Origin: Neonectria sp. B-13
Taxonomy: Eukaryota; Ascomycota; Sordariomycetes; Hypocreales; Nectriaceae
Length of the DNA: 64,000 nucleotides
NCBI GenBank assembly: GCA_002682825.1
Contig: NOKP01000012.1
Span: forward strand, 868,001 to 932,000
Direction of reading: 5' to 3'
Made by a program: the position numbers and the translations under genes. The notes under the pieces were generated by a model. That model ran no database searches. It saw nothing but the letters and a program-made list of their open reading frames with translations, and had not been told where the DNA came from. Below are positions 55,114-64,000 of the stretch, in pieces; the first letter of the stretch is position 1; each line of letters begins with the position of its first letter.

Positions 55114-56408
55114 TTGGCGTTTCCTGCTTACCCTAGAGCCAAGGCGGTTACCTCATCACTCAAAGCTCCCGTCCAGACACTTGAACACCGACGAGGAAAA
55201 CACGACATGAAAATAAGGACTGGAATGGAAATTTTCGAGTGGAATCCGGGTGTGCATTTCCCAGCAATGATTGGTCTAGCCAGCTAACATGTTCACTCGC
55301 CTTGCTTGGCACCAAACTGAGGTTGTGTGTGGGTGATTCCGCCGCAGCAGTGGGATGGGAACATAAGTGGGATTATTGTGAAAGAAAAAAACCTAGCCTC
55401 CATGCATAATTTGCTCAAGTTTGGTTGTGAATTTCTCAGTTGAAGACTGTTCCAAAATTGACGCTATCCCATGATCTCCTAGCCCTCTTGCCTCGCAATA
55501 TCTCTTTCTAATACTCTGCGCAGTCCACAGTGCGACCGCAAGACGATGATACATTCACCTCGAGCATTCACTACAGCCCTATTGGCATTCGCTGCAGCAC
55601 TGGGAGCTCTTAAGCCTCCCATCTTGCGCATAACTAAAGTCTGTTATTTTAGCAGCGACATAAGATGTATCTCAATGCATGAAACGGTAGCCATTCAATC
55701 ATGCCCTGGCCCCAGGCATCCGATAAGGTCTAGCTAAGAAGAAGAGTGAGCTTCCTCGAATTGTTCTAAAACTCGGGAGACGAGTAAGCGAATCTCCGGT
55801 GATCATGTTGAGCCCACTTCAAAGGTGGGACGGCATCGAAAACCACAGAATTGAATTGGTTCGGGTAAATCCGCGCAGATTGCCGTAGATTTACTGTGGA
55901 AACCGGAACCTGCTGCTGATAGTACCCACTAATTCCATGCATACGAAGCACAATGTCAGACAGGGTGCTTTTGGCATTTGGACGCGGCGCATGTACACCC
56001 GCCTTTTATGGGGCTTCGGAAGCGTCGTTTTCGTCTATGGCAAGGTAGCTTACGGCGCGTAGACCACAATGCTTTTTGACTGTGGAGCACCAATTGACAG
56101 CTCACCAGGTGTGGAGGTGGGCTGAAATAGATGTGCTGTGTTTTGCGTTAGCTCCAGGGACCAGGGAGGGACGGCAATCATGTTGGTTAACGGCAGATGC
56201 GATGGTACCCTGCGTGGTTTCGGACATTTTCGGCCATGACCTTCGGCTTAGGCTGCATGATGAAGGCAAATGTTGCCTATATAAGACCACGTCTTCAACC
56301 TTAGATAGAAAAAGGGCATCACTACCAACCCATCAACACAAACACCTCACCCTCAACACTCAAAACTCAACTCTCACCCTTTCCTCCCTTCCAAAACCAA
56401 CATTCAAG
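55114..56408. other. Intergenic region and 5' leader of the small gene
   Basis: A 63-codon frame at 55546-55737 with a hydrophobic start cannot be confirmed. The last 80 bases are A/C-rich with CTCAACACT-like motifs, the look of a leader of a well-expressed gene. Confidence 0.45.
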
Positions 56409-56817
56409 ATGTCTGCTCCCCGCACGTAAGTCTTCCATTGCCAGCCCTCGACTCGGGCAAGCATTACATTCATGCTTGCTACGATTCGAAAAGCTCAAGT
56501 CGTCTTCGGTGACCAGTCTGACACCTTGAAAGCCTTGCCAAGAACTACGACTCTGAGTCTGAGGGCCAGAACCAGTTCGTTGTCCCTCTGCCTACCGCAA
56601 CCGGTCTCAACAAGCCTGCTGGTAAGTCATCCATCTGAACACTTGAAGCTTGAACAACCTCTCATAAGTACATACAGGTCAACTCCTGAAGGGCGCTACC
56701 GATGATGAGGGCAACCAGAAGGCTGCCGCTCTCCTAATCGGAATCAAGCTGGACATCGAGGCTGAGGTTCACTTGACTGCTCGCGTCAAGGGTGACATTG
56801 TTGTTGGTCTTTACTAG
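56409..56817 (+). CDS. Small conserved-looking protein, 81 aa, unknown function
   Basis: Three exons, 56409-56425, 56533-56621 and 56678-56817, all with good GTAAGT donors, give 81 aa. Exon 1 is only 17 bases. The protein reads MSAPRTLAKNYDSESEGQNQ, then VVPLPTATGLNKPAG, LLKGATDDEGNQKAAALLIG and ends DIVVGLY. The second half is a hydrophobic/charged beta-like pattern. There is no signal peptide or cysteine. Three clean introns in so short a gene and an A/C-rich leader argue that it is real and expressed. I do not recognise the family. Confidence 0.65.
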
Positions 56818-58259
56818 AGTGTGATAGCTTAGTTTGCTCCTGGACCAGTGGGGGATTTTGATCACTGGAAGGCCAGAGCGGTCGTTCTTCTGATGCCCAC
56901 GACTCTGTGAAATGGGCGTCTTAAGAGATGGCGGGCTTTAGAGTGACAGGGCGATGGGTTTCTGTCACTATTTTCTTATTCTCGATACGTCTATACTATA
57001 TAAAACTGCAATGAAGCATACATCAGGCCCGTAATTGTCTTTCCACACCAACACTCCAAGAACATCCGCCCACAAACAGGTGACATCTTTCCTAGGAATC
57101 TACTTGATCCTTCAATACTAAAGCTTAGAATTGCCGTAAAAGCTGCCTTGAAACTTTGGAGAAACACTGAGTATATCAGCGATTGGAATGATGCCTAATC
57201 TAACCCGGCCAAGGCGTGCAAGGACAGCGGTTCTCCAAAATTAAAGATAATCTCAGTGACGCCGTGTTCAAACTACAGAGACGCACAGAAAGGGTTCCCT
57301 TGAAAGAACTTCGAACCATTCTCTATCAAACGAACAAGTAGGCTACACCCAAGGGCAAAATGGAGGGACTCAGTGCGTACTGGAGCTTTCCACTCAGAGC
57401 CAGGCAGCTTCGCTACGATAGCTATCTGAGGTCGAAAATTCGCCACAATTTGTTTGCCGTCCAGCATCAGTTGATTTTGCACAAGCTTCGTTGCTGGAGA
57501 GGCATCGCTTTAGTTTATACATGACAAAAAACCATCAGAATAACACTAAAATGCAAACCGCAATCAGAGCAGGTTTGTAGATTTCATACATTAACATAAT
57601 CTGCTCAGCACTTCTCTGGGGGAATGCAAACCCCAGCCTATCGATGGATTGTGTGAGCACCAGCCTTAAATCTCATCACCGCGTGACTTACAGAGTTCAA
57701 CACCAGCCCTGTCTTGCATTGGCATCCTCGAACACAAAGAGTGATGCATAGGCGATCGGGGTCTGAGGTACAGGTGAGGGGGCATTCTGACCCACAGTCT
57801 GTATACACCTGACCGGGCTATACCAAAAGGACGATTCTTAGTATGCATGGTTCAGCGCAAGGTAATAGCTGTGTCTCATACCGGGCATTTTTTGGCCTGC
57901 TCCACGGGACCCGCCAACGTCCCAGCCATAAATACTGTCACTAGAAAAGCTGATAGATGCATCGTGAAGGTTGGGTTCTTGGCCGAGTAACAGGCAGTAT
58001 CGTAATGGCTGAAAGTTTAGTCGCTATTTACTGACTTGTTGGGTTATCTGCTTAAATATGTAGGGCAAATTTTGTAGTTCAACACAGCATCATCGTGACG
58101 CGTGACGCCAACGCATTCCAGCTGTCTATTGCCAAGAGTACGTGGAATGACCCTGAAATAACAGATTTCGAATACTATGGCTTAAAATACAAGAGAAAAC
58201 AGCGGCATACCTTAGAAATTGTGACAACATTCCTCCTACGGACAGCACCACAAAGGGGA
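56818..58259. other. Intergenic region
   Basis: No gene, repeat or RNA was recognised. Small open frames lack domains. Confidence 0.5.
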
Positions 58260-58680
58260 TATGGATTTATCAAGCCAGTGTCCAAAGTAGAGATATTGTT
58301 AATGTTGGCCTTGGATCGGAGATCGACATTCACACGGATGTTGGCGTCCTAGACACGGAGGGAGGTGCCATTCTTCCTGGTTTTATCGACTTTCATGGGC
58401 ACTAGGGTGGACTCATATCTCTATATTCGCTTTAATCCTAAGAGATAGAGACATTCCTAGGCTATGGGGTGACCACCATCCATAATCAAGCCTCGAAGAA
58501 GGTGGCGGGTGACGTTGAGCGCATTTTGATGGAGAAGGCCGCATAGGCCTCGGCTTTCCACACAGGCGACATATTATACTACTCGAGACAACCCCCCGTC
58601 TATACCGAGATCAAATCGCGGATGGCAGAAGTCGTCTCCTCCTAGTGGTCGTGCCAGCCTGTATTTATCGGCATCTCTAC
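58260..58680 (+). pseudogene. Amidohydrolase relic
   Basis: The plus-strand translation gives GGAILPGFIDFHGH followed by a stop, then FLGYGVTTIHN and GDVERILMEKAA, again with stops. PGFIDxHxH and YGVTTxHN are the metal-binding landmarks of metal-dependent amidohydrolases (imidazolonepropionase-like or tricorn-associated). The stops TAG and TAA sit where Trp or Arg codons would be expected, which fits G-to-A or C-to-T damage. It is dead and lacks both ends. Confidence 0.6.
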
Positions 58681-58829
58681 CCCAATTACCAGACAAACGA
58701 ATCTCCGAAAAGACAATATGCACATACTTGATCACATGGTCCTGGTATGTAGATTGATTCTGCCCACTAACATCCTTTGGGAGGGAGCTTAGGTGCATAT
58801 CTCCCCAGAGCCAGAGGAGGCCGTGGTCC

Positions 58830-59300
58830 GGCATGCGATGCCACAAACTTTGTCAAGCGACAAACAGAGATAAAGACGCGTTTTGAGCGTAGATATGAAT
58901 ACTATAAAGCTCAATGAGAAGATCTACATATTATTTGGGGTTGGTTTCAGCTTGTGCGGGATACAATCGCGAAAAATGGTATCGCGAAGTCAGATATCCA
59001 CGGCTTTGATGAGACTGGGTTTAGGAGGGCATTACCTCAACTGGAACAGTCGGTACGAGTGCAGAACGACGTGGAAGACCAAAATGGCCCATCCAGGAAA
59101 CAGATAATGGGTTACTGAGATCTAGGGCGTTGATTCTGAAGGGTAGGCGATCCTGCCGTTTTTCATCATTGCGGTTTGATATCCCCTTGCGGCCTAGTAT
59201 ACGAATAGGCCATCGCAACATTAGATAACAGCTGGGAAACAAACAGGAGAGGCTTATAATAAATCCAGCACTTTGATAAGCATTCAAAGACGCGTTCTTC
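58830..59300 (+). mobile_element. Fot1/pogo-like transposase relic (DDE region)
   Basis: The plus strand encodes NFVKRQTEIKTRFERRYEYY, a stop, then WGWFQLVRDTIAKNGIAKSD and FDETGF. FDETGF is the first catalytic-aspartate block of Fot1/pogo transposases. Further on, after frameshifts and stops, IATLDNSWETNRRGL and IQHFDKHSKTR match the next conserved block. No inverted repeats were identified. It is inactive and adjoins the amidohydrolase relic. Confidence 0.75.
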
Positions 59301-59873
59301 TGGCCGCCGTCATGGAAAAAGCTGTCTCAATATGAATGGAAGCCTGGGACAGATTCTATTTATTTGAGCACACCACTCATCAACTTTTCAGAACGTCGAG
59401 GGAGCAACAGAAATGAGAACGTGACGTTATTTCGGACTCCTTCAACATCCATCATGAGGTCAGCTGCGATGCTGTTGAATGATTGATGGAAGACACATCT
59501 CCAGCCCTATGTAAACTGGTAGAGAGTGCTTTTCAGGGCTAGCCCGACGGCTCGAAGGAGATGATGATCAAGAGGACCTGTCGATTGTTTGTAGTAAACG
59601 TCATAGACACGTGGCTCTAACCGGGCTGTTAGGCAGTGGTCGGATTAGCAGGAATGTGCAATGGTGAGATGATGGCTGGGGCTGGAGACGGTTGGATGTT
59701 GTTGACTTTCTCGCGGCGCTGCATTCGCTCAAGTTCGCGGCTGCTCCCGGTCATCAACCAAGACAGTTTCTCAATGAAGGCTTAATTCCAAGTAACTAGA
59801 CTAAGAAAGACACTTGGTCGGCTCTGAGGATTCAACGCGCCATCTGACAATCCGCGACGTATCACAGGTGAGT
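59301..59873. other. Intergenic region
   Basis: No recognisable feature. Possibly more of the decayed transposon. Confidence 0.4.
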
Positions 59874-60371
59874 TCAACTTTCCGAGTTGGCGATCCTGTT
59901 GGCTTCCTGCTGAGCTTCTTCCTTGATCGTATCCGCTTCCTCCTTGCTAAACGAGTCGGTGTATTTGACCCAGTGGCCGTGTACTAGACCCGTGCCAGCC
60001 CCTATCAACATTCCCAAGCCTGAAGTTGGAATTGCGACTACGCCTGTGATCAACGAGCCGACGGTGATTCCGATACCACTTGCAATTCCAGCACCTATTC
60101 CAGTCCCAACAACACCTCCTTGAAGCCAGCCCGCTTCCAAGCGTTCAGCCGTCTTCATCAGCTTGGCCGCTTTCTTGTCGACTTCACGGGCTTCGGAGTT
60201 CAGCTCTTCGGCGACTTTCGGGTCTTCTGCCTCGTCTGCCTGTTTGTGAAGCTCTATGGACTTCTCCTGCAACTGCTTGGCTTCATCCAGGCGTGTTTCG
60301 ATTTCATGCCTGAGTTTATCCTTGGCGGGCGACTTGCCGCCGCTTTGGCCTTTGCCCTCATCGTGGGACAT
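59874..60371 (-). CDS. Glycine-zipper membrane-associated fungal protein
   Basis: A single exon of 165 aa from MSHDEGKGQSGGKS. Residues 15-85 form a highly charged coiled-coil-like helix (KLRHEIETRLDEAKQLQEKS). Residues 90-140 form two glycine-zipper hydrophobic segments (GVVGTGIGAGIASGIGIT, LGMLIGAGTGLVHGHW). The end is again acidic and helical (SKEEADTIKEEAQQEANRI). The layout is common in uncharacterised ascomycete proteins, possibly membrane-associated or stress related. No enzyme motif is present. The start at 60371 was chosen because the upstream in-frame part has no coding look. Confidence 0.75.
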   Translation of the reverse strand: MSHDEGKGQSGGKSPAKDKLRHEIETRLDEAKQLQEKSIELHKQADEAEDPKVAEELNSEAREVDKKAAKLMKTAERLEAGWLQGGVVGTGIGAGIASGIGITVGSLITGVVAIPTSGLGMLIGAGTGLVHGHWVKYTDSFSKEEADTIKEEAQQEANRIANSES

Positions 60372-61415
60372 GATCGACCGCACTATACAACGGTCTTAAA
60401 GGGGCTTTTCGGTGTGATGATTCTCGGTGGTCGGGTCGCAACGAAAGGGATGAAAGGACGATATGTTTTGTTTTGAGGTGTGGCAAAGTGGAGAGTCAGA
60501 TGTCGTAACGCTTTACCTTAGCAATGACATCATCAGCTAGGAACCGGATCTGAGCCTAGGACTGACTCCACTACGGTAGTACAAACCGCCAGCCTGGATG
60601 CCCTGATGGGGGAGACACTACAAGTCGTCCAGGTGCTGGTTCCGCCGAGGGAAGCGACGAAGAATCTGTCTACTGTTGCAAATACCATTTCATTTCAACC
60701 TCAATATATCAGAAGCCTTTCTTAGCGTTGCCATTTGGATCTAGGATCTTTACAGGCGCGATGTTTTCAATTGGAAGAAGGCAGAGATGACCAAAATCCA
60801 TCTGGTGGCCGTTGTCATACCAGCGTCAACGGTGGTCTCCACGGCGACCAGAAGCGCCCAGCACCTGTCCTCTAGGGTGCATCGCTCTTGGGGAACCATT
60901 ACTCACTCACATACGTGAACGCCTGCACGATGCGCGACGCCAGGGAATTGAGGTTGGCGTTGATGGTAGAAACGATAGCATTGCCGCTCAGGAAGATCTA
61001 TCTGCATGTGTCCCCGCGCCAGCCACGACTACAACTAAGACGGTGTGTAGAGCGAGCCACAGTCTCAGCTGGAGGACCCAAACTGAAATGCGACGGCCAT
61101 GTGGGCGTCAAGGCAGGGAAACTGGCCGCAGGGCCTCTGCACAAACCAAAGTTCCGCCCTTCTTCAGAAGAAGCGAAGGAGAAGCGCTGGAGAGGTATGG
61201 AAGTTGGACGGGCCTATACCATACCTACCTCCAATGCATTGGGGAGATCTAACTGAGCTATTGTCTTCTATTCAATAGTCTTGTAGACTTTTTCGTTGTC
61301 AAATCAAAGCTGCATGAGACATTCAGCTTTAAAAAGTGACATTACAGCATAGAGTCATCCAAGCCATTGGCGATGTCGTGATCAGCTCAGCACAGTCAAG
61401 GAAGGGACGTACAAA
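60372..61415. other. Intergenic region
   Basis: Open frames on the plus strand at 60812-61256 overlap each other and have no domain. No gene is supported. Confidence 0.45.
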
Positions 61416-62554
61416 CTAAATATCCCAAGATGGTGCTCGCTTCTCTATGAAGGCTTTCACTCCTTCGTCTTTATCCCGCGTGCCGAAGGCAAAGTAATAC
61501 AAGCTCCGCTCCAACTCGTAGTCACAGCCAAGGTCATTGGCTAAGCGAGAGTGTAAGAAATGGTTGTCGGTGGGTGATGGAATGGGTAGAATACTTACAG
61601 CTACAAACTGCCTCCTTGGCCAACGACAGCGCTGTGGGGCTCAGTCCGGCCAGCCTGGATGCTGTCTGCACAACGTTCTCCAGCACTTGACCAGGCTCAA
61701 AGATTTGAGCGACAAGGCCGGCCGAGTTGGCCTCTGCTGCTGAGATGGGGGATCCCAGAAGGATCATTTGCATAGCCTATGTTGTCTGTTTAGCCGGGCC
61801 AAATCCAGACTTGCGTGTGGCATCGAGTAGAGGGGTATTCAGATCCCTACCTTGAACTTGCCCACGGCATTTGTCAGTCGCTGAGTTCCTCCGGCGCCGG
61901 GTATAAGCCCGATGGTGACCTCGGGGAGTCCAAATCGAGAGTTTGTGGATGCAAATATCAAGTCGCACTATTAGAATGGGTGTCAATTAAGAAGGTCCCC
62001 CGCTCATCGAGGGTACTGCGCCGCAACGCCGACTTGGCGTTCTCTGTCAACTGACCATCAGAGCGACCTCGAAACCCCCACCGAGCTGTCAAGAATATAG
62101 TGTCAGTCCCACATATGGATCCACGGAGCCATGTTGGCCGTGGGAAGGTAATAGTACTCACCGCCATGCCCTCGACGGCAGCTATCAAGGGCTTGCGCAC
62201 GGCTCGCATCCCCGCGCAGAGGTCCGCAAGATAGCGGCAGCCCCGCGCGGCTTCCGCATCGAGTGCCGAGATCTCTTTGATATCGGCTCCGGCTGGGCGA
62301 ATCATGGCGAGTCAGCCAACTGCCGAAGTCTTGATATGAAGGGGAGTGAGGTTCTTGTTCTTGCCGGAAAAGAAGGTGCTGCTGCCGGTGATGACAATGG
62401 CACGCACAGCTTTGTCCCGCGAGGCCACCAACAAGTGTTGCAAGAAGACGGTGATGAGTTCCTGGGAGAGAGCATTGCGTTTGGCTGGCCTGTTGAAGGC
62501 GAGAACTCGAACACCCTCAGCTGGCGTGGTAGCCAGAAGCAACTCGTCGGCCAT
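61416..62554 (-). CDS. Enoyl-CoA hydratase/isomerase family protein
   Basis: Six exons: 62365-62554, 62162-62292, 62056-62085, 61851-61967, 61599-61776 and 61416-61540, giving 256 aa. The first intron uses a GC donor (GCAAGA) and rebuilds [11 protein letters not shown], the oxyanion-hole block of the crotonase fold. The 30-base third exon encodes [10 protein letters not shown]. Both catalytic glutamates are present (GGGFE and [16 protein letters not shown]). The enzyme should hydrate or isomerise enoyl-CoA esters in beta-oxidation or amino-acid breakdown. No peroxisomal SKL-type end is seen (it ends PSWDI). It lies next to, and divergent from, the NRPS start, so an accessory role is possible but unproven. 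Confidence 0.92.
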
Positions 62555-63699
62555 GATACGGATAGGTGTTGCAGAGCGAGTAAAGATGTTGCGTCTTGGG
62601 GGTTCAGCACTTGGAGCTGCGGCGCGGTGCTCCCAGCTCCATTGGCGTTGTTGCGAAGATATGTAACTTATCGGTTAGATGGCGCCGAAAATCAATATTG
62701 ATCAACAGACACATATCTGACTGTCTCAGTTGTAGTGCCTCGACATCGTACCATCGATTACCGAACTGAGACAAGATTTTCTTTTCCAACGCTGAGAACG
62801 GTGGTCTGAACTCATTACTGAGAACCTGTTGTCTCTCATCGAGACGGGCTTGTCCAGTAGGGTAGGAGAAACAAGAGAAAGTGGGGGCGTCATGGTTCTG
62901 CCGGCTACGACCGCCTGATGCCGAACCTGGGATGTGGCCGCAGACTTTTGGCCACTTGCTTTACTAGTTTACGGTCGTGGCGGAAAAGGGGAAAAGCCCC
63001 TTCCTTGTTGATGAGACCTGCCGAGCGTCGATCCAAAGCGGAGTCATGTCCCATCAGTTCGTGCCTGTTTGGCATGCGAGATTCATGTCATACACGCGTC
63101 AGTGCAAACACGCATCCGTCCGTGTCCGATCCTGCAAGTGAAGTGCCGGAGCACGACCGCTCCTGGCCCGGCGATCCGTCCGCAGAAGTTCCGACGGCCC
63201 ACCGGGGCCGGCCGCTCCTCGAGCACACACGACAAGGCTAGGGCCAAGGCTCCCAATACAGAGGGATCTTCCAGCTTTCCCAGTTGTCATGTGGCATATA
63301 TCAGCCAGGTTGGTCGGCGCTAACTGCCTAGTATGTCATCTTTGGCAGCCTCGAGTGCTGTTCCGTGTTTTAGTTTAACCCATACGTCGACGGGCATTGC
63401 CATTCATCCCAAAGTACCTAGCATCGTGCCCTATCCACGCAGGAGGCTGTCACATCTTCCTCCAGTGGTAAGCTGCGTCCCGCAGCGGCTAGATGCAAGC
63501 CCAAAGGGAACTCGGAGGCTTGTTCTCAGCTTGGATGGCGTCGATGAGGGCGGTGAGAAGACTCCCTAGCCGAGTGAGGGAACACCGGGTCCGAGCTGGA
63601 GGCAATATTAAATCATCAAACCGCTTTACGCCATTTCTGTGCAATGGTAAATCTTCATCTCATCTTTCGTTGCCCTCGTTTGAAGGTCCACGCCTTGCT
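62555..63699. promoter_or_regulatory. Divergent region between enoyl-CoA hydratase and NRPS
   Basis: A spacer of about 1.1 kb with no recognised gene. GC-rich around 63100-63240. It should hold the promoters of both flanking genes. Confidence 0.45.
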
Positions 63700-64000
63700 A
63701 TGGAAGGATCCTTGCTCCCGCTCTCTCCGTCCAAGAAAGCGTGCCCCCTCTCCTTCGGCCATGGCCTCGTGAATACTCCGCGCTTCTCAACCGTTACCAA
63801 AGCCTTCTCTCATTATGCTTCCAGTCAACCAGAGGCTGTGGCCGTTCGCGACTTTTCAGTCGAGCCGGCTGTGCAGATCACGTATGGTGAGCTCGCACGA
63901 CGCAGTGTTAAGTTAGCACGCAAGTTGCGAACCTTGGGAGTTGTCCCAGGGAGCCGAGTGCCCCTCGTTGTCAAAAGGGGGTCCGATATGCTCGTGGGCA
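63700..64000 (+). CDS. Nonribosomal peptide synthetase, start of adenylation domain (cut by window end)
   Basis: An open frame from the ATG at 63700 to the last base gives 100 codons without a stop or intron. It opens MEGSLLPLSPSK and continues FSTVTKAFSHYASSQPEAVA, then ITYGELARRSVKLARKLRTL and GSRVPLVVKRGSDMLVG. These are the first blocks of an adenylation domain (the EAVAV and ITYGEL regions and the A1-A2 core). Adenylation domains activate an amino acid as its adenylate before loading onto a carrier domain. Starting directly with adenylation suggests an NRPS or an NRPS-like reductase, which cannot be decided from this window. It belongs to whatever lies to the right. Confidence 0.85.
   Translation, partial: MEGSLLPLSPSKKACPLSFGHGLVNTPRFSTVTKAFSHYASSQPEAVAVRDFSVEPAVQITYGELARRSVKLARKLRTLGVVPGSRVPLVVKRGSDMLVG

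Noticed and set aside
60812..61256. Two overlapping plus-strand frames of 122-146 codons
   Set aside because: No homology landmark, mutually overlapping, and low-complexity composition.
1..64000. tRNA or rRNA genes
   Set aside because: I looked for B-box-like GGTTCGAATCC patterns and long conserved rRNA blocks and saw none. A tRNA scan would be decisive.

Overview
The window is nuclear DNA of a filamentous ascomycete, most likely a eurotiomycete of the Aspergillus/Penicillium kind (inferred). Most genes carry short GT-AG introns of about 40-85 bases with CTGAC/CTAAC-type branch sites. The families seen are typical of such fungi: HET-domain protein, laccase, M35- and M14-type peptidases, a PaxM-like FAD monooxygenase and an NRPS. 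Intact genes alternate with decayed ones (polyketide synthase, Baeyer-Villiger monooxygenase, VAO-type oxidase, amidohydrolase, two Fot1/pogo-like transposases) and AT-rich spacers. This is the look of a rapidly evolving accessory region.

Left part (1-16.4 kb): a dense run of small-molecule enzymes. In order they are a PLP aminotransferase (cut by the window edge), a 2-oxoglutarate/Fe(II) dioxygenase, an adenylate-type isopentenyltransferase (IPT), a LOG-type cytokinin-activating enzyme, a cystathionine gamma-synthase-like PLP enzyme, a secretory FAD oxidoreductase, a SAM methyltransferase, a dead Baeyer-Villiger monooxygenase and an aspartokinase paralogue whose ATP-site motif has been lost. 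IPT plus LOG would make free isopentenyladenine. The aspartokinase-like and gamma-synthase-like pair resembles the loline and fusaric-acid systems, which use aspartate-derived homoserine esters as an aminocarboxypropyl donor. I propose, as inference only, a cytokinin-derived amino-acid alkaloid pathway (discadenine-like). The octamer TCGGAGTA occurs four times in the IPT/LOG/gamma-synthase spacers, so the genes may be co-regulated.

Middle part (17-31.5 kb): a cell-wall glycoprotein gene with two in-frame TAG codons, a VAO-oxidase relic, a secreted right-handed beta-helix protein, a polyketide synthase fossil, an intact secreted M35-like metallopeptidase (its HELTH motif is split by an intron), a long secreted cysteine-containing protein of unknown function, and a DUF7730/F-box-like protein. 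Two minisatellites lie between the peptidase and the secreted protein.

Right part (32-64 kb): a medium-chain dehydrogenase, a FAD monooxygenase fused to a multi-pass membrane domain (candidate epoxidase-cyclase), a maltose-type O-acetyltransferase, an alpha/beta hydrolase, a secreted metallocarboxypeptidase, a laccase-type multicopper oxidase, a HET protein, a WD40 relic, a very short highly structured gene (81 aa), amidohydrolase and Fot1 relics, a glycine-zipper protein, an enoyl-CoA hydratase with a GC-AG intron, and the first 100 codons of an NRPS adenylation domain running off the right edge. All splice models are read by eye and checked only for reading-frame continuity.
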